From: Molanna angustata
Taxonomy: Eukaryota; Arthropoda; Insecta; Trichoptera; Molannidae
Direction: 5' to 3'
NCBI GenBank assembly: GCA_963576475.1
Contig: OY754990.1
Location: forward strand, 7,995,485 to 8,059,484
Length of the DNA stretch: 64,000 bases
A program made the translations under genes and the position numbers. Under the pieces are notes generated by a model. That model was not told the origin of the DNA. It worked only from the letters and a program-made list of their open reading frames with translations, and searched no databases. Below, one piece after another: positions 20,823 to 32,018 of the stretch. The number at the start of each line of letters is the position of its first letter. Position 1 is the first letter of the stretch.

Positions 20823-20867
20823 ATTTTAGAAAAATTCATTGAAATTTCAGAGATTAGCGTATAGCGG

Positions 20868-21175
20868 AAACGAGATTATTATATGTTAAGATATAATTTT
20901 CTGTTCGTGTGTATGTCACTGAACTCGTCCTTAATGGCTAGTGTGTTTGAGTGGGCCCCTAGATGGTTTAGATTCACAATTCGAATACAAAATTTTAATA
21001 GTGAAAAAAAAAAGTATAAAAATACGCCTGGTATTATGCAAACAGTATTACTTTAATGATATACATTAAAATGCGAAACAGGAGTATAATAAATATCTTT
21101 ATATATAATTATTCTTCTTTACGAATGTATGTCACTGAACTCCTAAACTACTGGGATAATTTTGATGAAATTTTT
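20868..21175 (+). repeat. Rep-G, copy 1
   Basis: Two GTATGTCACTGAACTC blocks ~210 bp apart flank CCTAGATGGTTTAGATT and ATACGCCTGGTATTATG. The same arrangement is found at 62755-63075. Noncoding, of a type common in moth and butterfly genomes, class not determined here. Confidence 0.7.
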
Positions 21176-21189
21176 CTATTATCATTATA

Positions 21190-21395
21190 TTTAATCCCGT
21201 AAGAGCCGGGTTTTTGAAAATACATTAAACAAAATAACATCTTACATAGTTCAACACTCATCCCTTTTAGGTGAGGCGAGACCGATGTGTGGGTATACAC
21301 GCATGTGTCGCGCTTCATTTTATAAGGAAATGCACACCAGCACACCTGTCGCTGGAAACCCCACATTGTGGGATATGCCGTGATGGTGTGTGGTT
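21190..21395 (+). repeat. T-family repeat, copy T3
   Basis: Carries CCCGTAAGAGCCGGG, ACATCTTACATAGTTCAACA, GGTGAGGCGAGACCG, AAGGAAATGCACACCAGCAC and GGAAACCCCACATTGTGGGA, ending GCCGTGATGGTGTG. Single unit, no array. Confidence 0.8.
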
Positions 21396-21821
21396 ATTTG
21401 CTAAACCAACGTTCGGTTTTCCCGTTATAATACGCGATAAAATATCCGACGTAGGAACAATACAATTACATACTAGTGGAGAGTAAAAACGGTTGCAAAA
21501 TGATTGATTTTTACCAAAATATAAATCTATAAGGTCGTTTTTTTCTTCTTTTTCCACTTTGAAAATATTCCTTACATGATAGAAGAAGTAGATTTATTTT
21601 CAGAATGTGCTTTCTATTACTAAGGTACATTTCTCAATCTATCTATACTGCGGATCTAGGTGAATTATTATCGCCGAGGTGTCACCAGTGGCGTCAACTT
21701 ATCATGTAAAATAAGAAGGTTCTTGGATAAATTGGTATTTTAATTATGAAATCATGCTCTCCGGAGTGTAGACACTTATTATTTGAAAATGAACAGAAAT
21801 TTCAAATATAAACCTATTGAC
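21396..21821. other. Unassigned stretch
   Basis: Nothing clear. CCAACGTTCGG at 21407 also appears after Rep-G copy 2 (63085), so a further shared segment may exist. Confidence 0.4.
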
Positions 21822-21830
21822 ATATTGTCA

Positions 21831-22194
21831 AATGAGGACATAAGGAGAGAATGCAAGTTAAAGAAGGATATTATATGTAAAATGAATGGAATGCTTTGAG
21901 GTGGTTTGGACATGTAGAAAGAATGAACGATGAACGACTGACCAAAAAAATATACATGGGTGCAAGAGATGGAGTGAATAGCAGAGGTCGCCCCAGAAAG
22001 GGATGGCATGACCATGTGAATGATATTTTGAAAGAAGGAAACATAAAAAGTTTGAACATTCGACGAGCATGTATGAGACGATGCATGGATGTAAAGGAAG
22101 CCAGATATGTGTGCAAAAATAGAGAAGTATGGCGCTCGATTCTCTCTGCTTACCCCGTAAGGGACATCGCGTGATGGTATGTATGTATGTATGT
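21831..22194 (+). pseudogene. 5'-truncated RTE LINE with 9-bp target duplication
   Basis: The element encodes the RTE tail: NEDIRRECKLKKDII, RWFGHVERMNDERLTKKIY, GRPRKGWHDHVNDILKEGN, RACMRRCMDVKEA and SAYPVRDIA, then the 3' end GTGATGGTATGTATGTATGT. One base is missing near 21889-21895, breaking the frame before RWFGH. The downstream frame restarts at ATG 21896. ATATTGTCA flanks the copy at 21822-21830 and 22195-22203, so the length is about 364 bp. The short tail is what is expected of target-primed retroposition. Confidence 0.9.
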
Positions 22195-22232
22195 ATATTG
22201 TCACATTTCAAGCAATGGTAAAAATAAATGTC

Positions 22233-22458
22233 AGCCTACGTGGCTCAGTTGCTTGGCTATCTGACTGTTGATCCAATGATCCTGGGATCGATTCCGTGGT
22301 GTGGAGACACAGTTGTTGATTGTGTTTTCAGGCTGGATCTGTGAGACAATTAGTATCGTTAGTCTCCAGAATGTGGCGACTTCTTATTGGGTGCGTGTAA
22401 AATTAATATTTGACTTAGTACCTGTTAATTGCCCGAGAAGCTATATTAAATAAATAAA
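22233..22458 (+). mobile_element. tRNA-derived SINE, type S1, full length
   Basis: The head has A-box GTGGCTCAGTTGCTTGG and B-box GGGATCGATTCC. The body contains GAGACACAG, TTGTGTTTTCAGGCTGGATC, GAATGTGGCGACTTCTTATT and GGGTGCGTGTAAAATTAATA, with an (AAATA)n tail. The same body follows the heads at 55792 (plus), 38018 and 59505 (minus). Confidence 0.85.
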
Positions 22459-22469
22459 TCCTTCTCATT

Positions 22470-22645
22470 GTGGTCGTATGAATGTGTATGTGTGGGTGAG
22501 TGTGGGTGAGGGTGTGTGTGTGTGGGTGAGGGTGTGTGTGTGTGGGTGAGTGTGTGTATGGATGTGTGTGGGTCAGGGTGTGTGAGTGTGTGTGGGTGCG
22601 TGCGGGTCTGTGAAGGTTTGTTGGTGTATGTGTGTGGATGTGTTT
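22470..22645 (+). repeat. GT-rich minisatellite
   Basis: Irregular GTGTGTGGGTGAGGGTGT units, rich in GGGTGAG motifs. Not centromere- or telomere-like (insect telomeres are usually TTAGG). Simple-sequence tract. Confidence 0.85.
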
Positions 22646-23222
22646 GATAATTGTTAGTTTTACATAGTCAGATTCTTTTGAACAAATATCAAAGAAAAAT
22701 TTAATTTCATAAAATTTTGTTGTTTGACTGAATTAGATTAAAATGAAACAAACAAATGCATTGCTTCGTATATATTATGTACCTCAATATATTATTACTT
22801 ACACTTTTGTTGAAAAAACTATTCAGTGTCAAACGATGAGTTGTGAATTTTTTGAACTCCTCCCCAAACCTCAAGGCATCCTTTATTTTTGGGGAGAATG
22901 TCCAAATTTATAAACATTTCTATTATCATTTTAATGATTTCATTTATCATGTATTTAATTTGTATGTTTATATCTAATACATCATAAGTGTCCACGTAAC
23001 TAATCAGTAATATAAGAAAACCAAAAAATAATAAAAATATTTTTCTTACTTCTTGATCATAGTGTTGATTCTCAAGTTATACATTTGAAGATGGATTGTT
23101 CATTGCACATACCTGAAAAAAAAACATTATTACTAAAACTTATTCATTTTAATTTTAACTTTTGAATATAAGTTTTCAAAGTTCTTATTATTCACACTGT
23201 GGAATGCCATTGTAAATTATTT
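22646..23222. other. AT-rich stretch, nothing recognised
   Basis: No frame, repeat or motif seen. Confidence 0.5.
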
Positions 23223-23507
23223 ATATTGACTTAACTATAAGACACTATAGTTTTACTTCCACTCAATAAATTAACTTTTATAAATTAATTATTGTAACGT
23301 TTTCGGACTTTCGTCCATCATCAGCAACGTCGTTACTTAAACTAAGTAACGACTTTGTTTACGTTTAAGTAACGATGTTTAAGTGACGTTTAAGTAACGA
23401 CGTTGTTGATGATGGACGAAAGTCCGAAAACGTTACAATAATTAATTTATAAAAGTTAATTTATTGAGTGGAAGTAAAACTAAAGTGTCTTATAGTTAAG
23501 TCAATAT
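23223..23507. mobile_element. 285-bp hairpin MITE with 118-bp near-identical arms
   Basis: Left arm 23223-23340 and right arm 23390-23507 are inverted copies that differ at only two positions by eye (ACTATAG/ACTTTAG and CATCAGCAAC/CATCAACAAC). Arm landmarks: CCACTCAATAAATTAAC, GTAACGTTTTCGGACTTTCG and GTCGTTACTT. The loop of ~49 bp itself contains three AAGTAACG/TAAGTGACG motifs. Noncoding. Confidence 0.9.
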
Positions 23508-23579
23508 TAATAATTTTGAATATACTTATTTAATTCATTCGTAACATCATGGCATATCCCAGAATATGTTGATTGTATA

Positions 23580-24815
23580 TAAAGAGACATATATTATGTG
23601 GAGTTGTTGTACCTTACTTTATAAAGAGACATATACTATGTGGAGTTGTTGTACATTATTTTATAAAAAAAACATATATTATGTGGAGTTGTTGTACCTT
23701 ACTTTATAAAGAGACATAATTTATATTATGTGGAGTAATTGTATTTTAAAGAGACATATATTATGTGGAGTTATTGTACATTATATTATAAAGAGACATA
23801 TATTATGTGGAGTTGTTCTACATTATTTTATGTGGAGTAAAAAACATATATTATGTAGAGTTGTTGTACCTTACTTTATAAAGAGACATAATATATATTA
23901 TGTGGTGTTATTGTATTTTAAAGAGACATATATTATGTAGAGTTATTGTACATTATATTATAGAGACATATATTATGTGGAGTTGTTCTACATTACTTTA
24001 TAAAAAACATATATTATGTGGAGTTGTTGTACCCTACTTTATAAAGAGACATAATATATATTATGTGGAGTCATTGTACATTAAAGAGACATATATTATG
24101 TGAGGTCATTGTACATTATATTATAAAGAGACATATATTATGTGGAGTTATTGTAACTTATTTTATAAAGAGATATATATTATGTGGAGTTGTTCTACAT
24201 TATTTTATAAAAAAACATATATTATGTAGAGTTGTTGTACCTTACTTTATAAAGAGACATAATATATATTATGTGGTGTTATTGTATTTTAAAGAGACAT
24301 ATATTATGTGGAGTTATTATACATTATATTATAAAGAGACATATATTATGTGGAGTTGTTCTACATTACTTTATAAAAAAACATATATTATGTGGAGTTG
24401 TTGTACCCTACTTTATAAAGAGACATTAATATATATTATGTGGAGTTATTGTATGTACATTAAAGAGACATATATTATGTGAAGTCATTGTACATTATAT
24501 TATAAAGAGACATATGTATATTATGTGGAGTTTTGTACCCTACTTTATAAAGAGACATAATATATATTATGTGGAGTTATTGTACATTAAAGAGACATAT
24601 ATTATGTGAAGTCATTGTACATTATATTATAAAGAGACATATACATATTATGTGGAGTTGTTGTAACTTACTTTATAAAGAGACATATATTATATGGAGA
24701 TGTTGTACATTACTTTATAAAGAGTCATATATTATGTGGAGTTGTTGTAAATTTTTATATAGAGACATATATTATGTGGAGTTGTTGTAGATTAATTTAT
24801 GAAGAGACATAATAT
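23580..24815 (+). repeat. ~40-bp minisatellite with a 130-210 bp higher-order period
   Basis: Basic unit AAAGAGACATATATTATGTG followed by GAGTTGTTGTACATTACTTTAT, with variants GTAGAG, TTCTACA and TACCCTAC. The compound block beginning ATAATATATATTATGTGG recurs at 23889, 24051, 24259, 24425 (variant) and 24557. Open frames with MWSCCTLLY-type repeats are artefacts. Confidence 0.9.
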
Positions 24816-24839
24816 AATAAACCTCATGGCCTAACTATG

Positions 24840-25200
24840 GGAGATGTTATTTAGTTATTTATTTATTCAAGCGACAAACACAGTCTTATAAAATATACAA
24901 AAAAAACACACCATAAAATAAAAAAATAGACCGATTACGTTTTTCAACTAACGATGATCATTAAAAATCACATTACAACAAAAAGAAATAAAAACTGGGA
25001 GTATTTGAAGCAGTTATTACTAGTAGTGAATACATCAGAATGTGGAATACTGCCTGAGAGATTGACATTATAGTACTATATAGAGAGTTTTTGTAGCAGT
25101 TATTACTAGCATTGTAGTATGACATTATAGTACCTACTATAAAGAGAGTTTTTGTAGCAGTTTTTTTTTGCATCAGAATATATCTATTTCTGAATATGAG
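24840..25200 (-). pseudogene. LINE C-terminal relic, minus strand
   Basis: The minus strand carries the same segment as the LINE tail at 9650-10255: ATAATGTCAATCTCTCAGG, CCACATTCTGATGTATTCAC and ACTAGTAATAACTGC. This corresponds to the HSDIFTASNN region. A GTTTTTGTAGCAGTTATTAC-type segment is duplicated within it (25087-25160). The (ATAAA) tail is at 24852-24862. Confidence 0.7.
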
Positions 25201-25244
25201 AGATTTGCATTATAGAAATGACTCGCTATTTTGATAGTTTATCA

Positions 25245-25310
25245 AAATTATTGTTGCCTGTTGTATTTTCGACTCTTACGGGACATCCGCAAACAATGAT
25301 GAGATAAATA
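25245..25310 (-). repeat. T-family fragment, inverted
   Basis: TTGTTGCCTGTTGTATTTTC followed by GACTCTTACGGGACA is the reverse complement of the CGTAAGAGCCGGG...AACAGGCAACAATAA part of the 106-bp unit. Confidence 0.75.
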
Positions 25311-25425
25311 ATCAAAATAAACGAATCATACGGTTGGAATGAGTTTCTGAAGGTCTCAAACTACAGTCATATAACTCACTGACTCCACCTTTCCTTAATA
25401 ACGTCAAACAAAGCCCGTGATCGCT

Positions 25426-25704
25426 TTAGGAGTCCCCCAGGGTATGCCGGAACGCCACCGGCTGGAAAAAGTAATATCCAAATATATAGCACACCATCCA
25501 CACACGTAACACGATAAACAAATAAAGTGAATTAATTGACCGAATATGTTTTTGTGGTCCCGCGTGAATTTGGACAAACAATAAAAGACCGACTAATTCC
25601 ACACAACAAAGTAGGTTTAACAAATTAATGAGTTCGGGAGACAGTTTATGATTGGCCGAAACAACGACAGTTAAGAGTGCGGCCAGTGAAAATTCGTTCC
25701 TCAA
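25426..25704 (-). CDS. Hydrophobic open frame, possible host exon or pseudogene
   Basis: A 92-residue frame, starting at a TTG and open upstream to about 25729. It has two strong hydrophobic segments: roughly residues 25-45 (INLLNLLCCVELVGLLLFVQ) and 59-80 (LYLFIVLRVWMVCYIFGYYF), separated by a charged AGPQKHIRSIN loop. Base composition is more balanced than the flanks and no repeat in the window matches it. There is no ATG near the start and no clear splice sites were found, so it could be an exon of an integral membrane protein, a pseudogene, or chance. I do not recognise the family. Confidence 0.25.
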   Translation of the reverse strand: MRNEFSLAALLTVVVSANHKLSPELINLLNLLCCVELVGLLLFVQIHAGPQKHIRSINSLYLFIVLRVWMVCYIFGYYFFQPVAFRHTLGDS

Positions 25705-26604
25705 TATTACAGTAGGTATCAGTGATGGCTAATTTCACCAATGTTTCCTAACACTCAGGTACTATCTGAGAAATCTTAAGTAGGTACCTACCCTACTTAC
25801 TTCCTAGCGTGAATCTGACAACTGATCACCTAAGACTAGCTAGAATTCTGGGGACCCGATTTTACACTAACTGTAATTTAAGACTGTAAAGCGTTATAGT
25901 ATTAATATGATATAAGAAAACATCATTGGACCACCTTTTCTGAGGTTAAGAATACATAAATCAATAATTATATATCAAATCATATGTATGTCCGATCTAC
26001 CTTTAAATGTAATATAAGATTTATGCAACTACGTGTATAAAATAATATAAAATTTATAATCATATATTCTTTAATTTCATTCTGCCGCAAACTTTTTCAA
26101 TTGTTTCAGAAATACCCACCATACAACTTTAGCAGGAATACCTACTTACATGCTAACGATAGTTTAACAAATAATAATATTGTAAGCACTTAATGAATTT
26201 CACTGTCCATTAAGGCAAAATACCATGAATTGTTACACTGAAAAAATCCAGCCATTACCATAAATCAATTCATTTAATAATTATTCAACTTCACTAATTA
26301 GCTGAATAGGGATTGGTCAATAAATAAATAGTCTCAACCAATAAGGATAAAGTACATTAAACAATTTATTTGTATTGCTTTTCATAATATCAATACTAAT
26401 CACATGAACCTGTAAGATACTCCTACATACATGATTAATCTATACCTAAATATAAGTAAAAATTGTCAAAATAGTCATAAGCTAGTAAATGCCCTAATAA
26501 GGCGAAATAGGCCTACCGCACGCAATAAAATTCAAATAGAATCGAAAAAGTTTTTTTACTTTTAATTATAGACATTATTAAAATAAGTATTTCAAATTTG
26601 TGCC
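25705..26604. other. AT-rich stretch, nothing recognised
   Basis: No open frame over 60 codons and no repeat matched. Confidence 0.5.
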
Positions 26605-26915
26605 ATCGTTTATTTAATAAATAAACGATGTTCCGGGTAATTCCTTTGACCCATCGGACTTGCGCACCTTGTTTCTACGAAGAGTAACTTCAGAGCTTTC
26701 AAGACTTTTTGTCTAAAATACGGTGCATTGTTATCTGTTTGCGAACCTGTTTGATTATAACAAGCTCTTCGGCGCTTAAGTGCAGGGTCGGTTTATTTTT
26801 ATGTTCTTCGTATGTTATTTCAGAGTTATGCAAAGTACAGTTATTAATCCCCATAAGCAGAACGGGTATAGTTGGGAGAAGAAAAGTCTTCTATACGTCC
26901 TCATATTCATGGCAT
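26605..26915. repeat. Unclassified dispersed repeat U, copy 2
   Basis: Counterpart of 2665-3015 with the same end blocks (AATAAATAAACGATGTTCCG, ACGAAGAGTAACTTCAGAGC and TAAGCAGAACGGGTATAGTT). The minus strand has a ~60-codon stretch free of stops that reads ...PTLHLSAEELVIIKQVRKQ..., suggestive of an old coding region. No family recognised. Confidence 0.6.
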
Positions 26916-27674
26916 TGATTTAACATTTTCTTGTTTTGTTTTGCCTTCTATTTTACTGTTGCTTCATAATATATTCGCTACTGCATAGAGTTTTTAAAGA
27001 GAACAAAAGATCATTGCTCTGTAGTTTGCTTGTAACTGCCTTTGTTATGCGATTGAGTAAGGGCCCGTTGTAAAATTTTTGCTCCGGGAATTACGAAAAA
27101 AGTTGTCGTTGCGTTCCGCCGCTGGCAGTTCACCCTTCTGAATGTCCGATATAAAATACGATGTCGTATGAATCTTTGCAAAGTTATTACATTATTTCCT
27201 GCTAACGTGGTGTATGACTAGTCATTTATATTACATGTATTATATGTACTTAAGCTACGTACATATATGATACATTTATTTGTGGATTGAGTACACGTGT
27301 CACTGCAATATGACAGTTTACTCGAGGTTCAAAACAGATAAAATGTTTTTTTGGTCAATGTCATCAATGCTTCCTTACTCTTTGGTTCTGCCTAGGAATT
27401 TTGGTTTTACCCTCTAAATAGGTGGTTCTTAACCTTATAGAGACGAGCGTCACGTATACATGACAGCTGATTCCGTGCCTATAAGACTAGTGTCATCTCT
27501 AGATGCCACGTTGGTATGCACAACAAATATGCCTGTTCACAGGTACTGCGAGTTCTTTTTCATATCCGTCGTCAAATCGTTAATTTTGTCATGCTGATTT
27601 CCTCCTCCTAAACTGTTTACTAAACTAAGTGCCGAGAAACTGTGAGTCACTCAAAGAGTCAATTGTCAATATGC
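26916..27674. other. Unassigned stretch
   Basis: No repeat match or coding signal. GC content is locally somewhat higher around 27060-27140 and 27420-27520. Confidence 0.45.
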
Positions 27675-28035
27675 AATAGTCGTTCCAACAATGATGTATG
27701 CAAATGAGACATGGACATGGCAGAAGACGTATTAAAGTAAAATTAACGCAGTGGAAATGAGGTCCTAAAGACGAAACAATAGGTAAACGATAGGATAAGG
27801 ATTGTGGATATCAGAAGAAAATGCGAGATTGAAAGAGATATTGTGAGTAGAATGAAGATAAATGCTCTGCGATGGTTCGGACAATGAACGATAAAAGCCT
27901 GACAAAGAATGTATACAAGGCCTGAAAAGAGTGGAATGAGATGTAGGGGAAGGCCGAGTTGGCATGATCATATAAATGATATTTTGAAAGATGATAATAT
28001 ACGAATTCAGAATAATAGGAGAGCATGTTAAAAAG
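27675..28035 (+). pseudogene. RTE-type LINE relic with frameshifts
   Basis: Read in shifting frames it gives VVPTMMYANETWTWQK, a MRS-x-RR block, SRMKINALRWFGQ, then (after a shift) MNDKSLTKNVYKA, RCRGRPSWHDHINDIL and QNNRRAC. This is the same tail as 18175-18561 but extends ~90 bp further 5'. Several stops and at least one indel mark it as old. Confidence 0.8.
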
Positions 28036-28789
28036 AGACTACGACTGAATTTTTTGAAAGCTTTAAAATAGCTCTATGAGATCACCAAGACCGCATGACT
28101 TTGAAGTTCTATAAGCTGCCACCATTGGGTGGAAACGCTATTTCTAAGTTTGGATGGGTATAGACAAAAGTACTATTAGGAATACACATATGACTCAATA
28201 AAGAAGAAGAACTATGAAGACAGCTCTCAAATTATCCATGTCTTGTGATAAAATAGGAATTTCAAAACAACCCAGTGGGATTTAAGATGATTTCTGAAGG
28301 CAGGAGTCATCCCAGTGGGCAGAACAATGGGTCGTTTAAAAGAATATTCAATTGAGATAGGAGTTTTTACAAAGAAAATTTGGCATTCCGTTGCCTCAGT
28401 CTCCTCAGGCACGGCAAAGAGGCAAGTTGAATTATATTCAATGAACCAAAAGACGCAGAAGAAACACTATCCACAATCATTATATGTAATAAGTCATTTT
28501 GTGAACCCGCGGGCAGTTCAGAGCAAGAAATATCGACATCCTAGACCCCAATATGTTCCCAGCAAAGGGTGTTTTGGTGGGTGTTCTGTCATAATATCAA
28601 TTGAACTGCGCCACGTCACCCCCCCCCCTACCACATCCAAGACCTAGTTGAGCCGACAGCGATGTAAAGGTTAGCGTCCACAGATCCGCATTGCACGGAT
28701 CGTTTTAAATGGATTCGTCTATGGCAGTGCGTCCATTGTATCCTCAACAATCAGATTGTTGTCATTCGGATTTTCGCAGCATTAGTATA
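28036..28789. other. Unassigned stretch
   Basis: The plus frame 28315-28647 has no motif. CCTAGTTGAGCCGACAGC at 28644-28661 recurs at 30384-30401, so a short dispersed repeat is present at both. A GAAGAAGAA run at 28203 may be an RTE 3' tail. Confidence 0.4.
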
Positions 28790-28915
28790 CTAATATTTTT
28801 GACATTCCGAGACCACGTTTATGAATACGGTCTTTATCAAAAGGGCATGTAATTCCTATGATGTCAACCTCTCAGGCATTCACATTCTGATGAATTCACT
28901 GCTGGTAAAAACTTT
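28790..28915 (+). pseudogene. LINE tail relic
   Basis: TTATCAAAAGGGCATGTAAT, CTATGATGTCAACCTCTCAG and CACATTCTGATGAATTCACT match the LINE tail at 9780-9890. Only ~125 bp survive. It is followed by a 14-bp-arm hairpin (CGGGAACG/CGTTCCCG, 28913-28943). Confidence 0.65.
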
Positions 28916-28944
28916 TTTCGGGAACGGCTCGTTCCCGAAAAAAA

Positions 28945-29255
28945 AAGGTGAAATTTATCGAAGTACCTAATGAGTTACAGACAAGACGAAGAACCTCAGA
29001 CCTAATGTAGGTACCTTAATGGCATAATAAACTCCAATATCCACAGGGCAAAAAGACGGACAAGGCACACATCAACGTTATTTTTAGATAAAAAGTAAAA
29101 TAACGCCGCTCAGTATTCCCCACTATACCGATGCCTTACCATATACAATAATTTGGATAGGATCAGGTCCATGGATATATTTTGTACAGGACCCTTTTCA
29201 GGAGCCAGATCAGATAGGATTGTTTTGTTTTTCATTCATTTTTTTGTTACCAGCA
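28945..29255 (+). pseudogene. LINE C-terminal relic
   Basis: Same family as 59075-59400. Shared blocks: CAGACAAGACGAAG-ACCTCA, CAAGGCACAC-TCAACGTT, GTACCGATGCCTTACC-like and GGATCAGGTCC, then CAGGACCCTTTTCAGGAGCC. It encodes a diverged 'LQTRR...DLL...VPxR...PLYR' tail with multiple frameshifts. Confidence 0.7.
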
Positions 29256-30524
29256 GTTACATAAATATTATGTAACATGAAGGTGGGCTGGTTACGCTAC
29301 AACAATAACGTTATTACTATTGTATATTGCCCATTTTATTTATTTATTCATTAAGGAATACAAGCAGTTACAGAATATAAATGTATAAATAATAACAACA
29401 TATTAAGTCAACGTTTATCTGCAACCTTATAGTGTTCACAATGTATATAAGTGAATGTAAGAAAAGTAACACAATAAAAATAAAAGGCCATAAATGATAA
29501 AACAAGTAATAAATAAATAACATTAAGGAAATGAAATAGTTAAGAAATTGATTATACAATAACATGAGGGGGTAAAAAAAACAATAATTATACAAAAAAG
29601 AAGCCATAATTCAAAATTACATGTGATGAATGTGTATTATGTTGTGGTGATGATTTTTGAATGTGTCTTATTTCATGTTTGTTTGAATGCTGCGTATGAT
29701 TTGGAGAAGATGTGTGTGTCTGGGAAGGTTTTGTTGTATTCATTGCACATTCTGTTGGTTGGTTTCCTATATCCTGCATTTGTGTATGAATTTGAGCAAA
29801 AATAAAATGTTATCAAATAGAATAAAAAAAAACCTTGGAAGCACCCGTGGTTTTATATTATACTTATTATTATTTTGTTTATATTATCATGTTTTTTGTT
29901 TTGTATATTTTTTTGTTTGTTTTTACTGAGTGGTCTCTGTGGTGTATTGTTTCTGTAAATTTTCTTTTCTTATGTTAAATAAATATATTATTATTATTAT
30001 TATTATTATTTCGGGATGTTTAATACCTTCTCAGGTTTATCACCTGGTGGGATTTGGGGTAGCACGAGCAATGCTGCCAAGTGCTATCCTTACTGAGTGT
30101 ATAAAATATGGTGTTTTGTGTGTTGGTGCCAAGTGTAGTATTTATGTGTTAGTAAGGTCAGTAGTGTCGTTGATTTGGAGAGAATTTCCTCACCAGTCTG
30201 CATGAGTTTAATATGGCTGCTTTTTGAATGGTGACGTATGTGTACTTAGGTAATTTGATGGTTTCTAAACTGCTGAATAAGTTTAAAGGAATAATTTTAT
30301 ATTATTATTATTAATCCGTTTGATATGATCCGTGCGATGCGGAACTGTGAACTAATGGTACTGTAATATCGGTCCCTAGTTGAGCCGACAGCAGTGTAAT
30401 GTAACGACGCACAAGGTGTTGATGCGACATATTACGAATCGTACGAGCGTAATGGACACTTAACACCTTCCCCCTCAATATACATTATACAAACGTGTAC
30501 ATAATTTTGCTATATTATTGAAAA
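29256..30524. other. Mostly unassigned; AT-rich with an ATT tract
   Basis: 29340-29590 is AT-rich with several AATAAATAA runs and may be an inverted LINE 3' end. The frame at 29623-29805 (plus) has no motif. An ATT microsatellite lies at 29981-30010, and a 5' portion with TCTGTAAATTTTC suggests a LINE 3' end. The block 30010-30200 (CGGGATGTTTAATACC, GCACGAGCAATGCTGCCAAG) is GC-richer, compositionally distinct and possibly part of a LINE, but unassigned. Confidence 0.35.
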
Positions 30525-30778
30525 ACGAGTGGATAGTGGCCAACGCTATACTCCTCAACACCAAGTCACTTCACAATGTATTCAAATTTTGTTTGGAAAA
30601 TTTTCAGCATTTTCATGAAATTTAATGTTTTTGATTTAAATATTTTATTACGAAAACATGACAATTCTTCAATGCCAATATTTTAAATTGATGTGCCTTT
30701 TTAGCAATTTAATAGTAAAAATATAAAAAAATAATTTTTCTGAGCTTGGGGTCACTTTTAAATATTTGATAGTTGTAG
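30525..30778 (-). mobile_element. Rep-A copy A3, 3' third only
   Basis: Starts ACGAGTGGATAGTGGCCAAC (reverse of the Rep-A 3' edge) and runs to GGGGTCACTTTTAAATATTTGA. It is cut off by the LINE tail that begins at 30779. Confidence 0.8.
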
Positions 30779-32018
30779 AATAATAATAATAATAATAAGG
30801 ACAATTTATAAAGCGCCGTTTAGTGACAACCGTGGTCACCTCAAGGGCGCTTTCAGTTTGCAAAAAATAATTTAAAATAAGTCCTATAGCTAACACATTG
30901 AAAATGGTGAAACATAAAACTTAAAAAAATACCTTGAAATCACAAATTAATCTTGTTACTTATATCAGATGAAATTAATTATAAAAAATAGTCGATTCAA
31001 AGTAAACTGGCATAATATTTAGTACACATAATATTATTGAACGGATGAAGGACAATCTGGATACGACTTGCGGAAAAGATGAGTTATTAATTTCTTCTTG
31101 AATTCATTGATATTTTCGGCACATCTTATATCCATTGGAAGATTGTTCGATGACTTTGGTCCAGAAACGCCAAAAGATCGATATAGGTATTTTGGCTTAT
31201 TTGTGAGATTGGTTTCTACTAGTTTTTTATTGGATTGGGTCATTGATCTTAGCGTACTTTGTTTGTTTATTGTTAGGTGAAAATGGAACACAAAGTTCCG
31301 ATACATATTCCGGGGCCATGCTATTGAGTGCTTTAAAGACAAGGAGACATGTTTTAAATTCTATACGTTCTGGGCTCTTCAGCCAATGAAGTTTGTGAAG
31401 TGTTGGTGAGACATGCGAGAAACGATCAATCTGGTAAATATAACGGGCTGCTGCATTGAGGATGAGTTGTATTCTATGGATTTGGTATTGCGGTAGGTGT
31501 GCTAATATGGCGTTACAATAATCTACACGGGAAACTATTAAAGAATTTATAAGGACCTTAGCAGCATTTGTCGAGAGACACCTTCGAATAGGTCTAAGTT
31601 GTCTGAGAAAGTAACAACTTTGTCTGACTATGGAAGAAATGTGTTTATCCATAGAGAGTGCACTGTCGATATGTATACCAAGAAATTTTACGCAGTTAGA
31701 AGGAGTAATTTCGGCATTTTGAATTACAATGGGGTCATTATTTATGTATTGTTGCCTGCGAGGCGAGGCAAGCCAAAGGAACTCAGTTTTTGTTGGGTTC
31801 AGTTTTAGCTTGTTCTTACACATCCAGGTGGATATCTGATTTATGCATGTGGATACCTCGTGTGTTAAATGATATTTAAATTCAGGTGAACAGGACTTGA
31901 ACAGTATGCGGTCATCTGCATAGACATGTGTGTTGAAACCAAGATTTTGAACAAGATTTTCCTTGTGGGACCCCGTATAAGGAGGTAATATTATTTGTGG
32001 TACTATCTTTAAATACAA
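30779..32018 (-). pseudogene. L2/CR1-like LINE reverse transcriptase fragment
   Basis: The 263-residue frame 31227-32018 (minus) starts inside the reverse transcriptase palm domain. It has the catalytic HVYADD box, then ISTWMCKNKLKLNPTKTE, a FLGIHID block, HISSIVRQSCYFLRQLR and VDYCNAIL. A frameshift near 31265 moves the rest into the frame 31034-31342, which supplies YRSFGVSGPKSSNNLP and NEFKKKLITHLF, the 'WNsLP...FKkkLktyLf' terminus. The 3' UTR ends in an (ATT)n tail (plus strand AATAATAATAATAATAAT, 30779-30799). The 5' part is truncated and meets a Rep-A copy at ~32019. It encodes the longest reverse transcriptase stretch in the window. Confidence 0.9.

Noticed and set aside
21779..22211. 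Three minus-strand open frames
   Set aside because: Antisense shadows of the RTE insertion at 21831-22194.
23728..24790. MWSCCTLLY-type repeat proteins
   Set aside because: Minisatellite translation.
28913..28943. Hairpin followed by a T/A run resembling a bacterial terminator
   Set aside because: Eukaryotic context, beside a LINE relic and not after a gene; treated as a chance or insertion-related hairpin.
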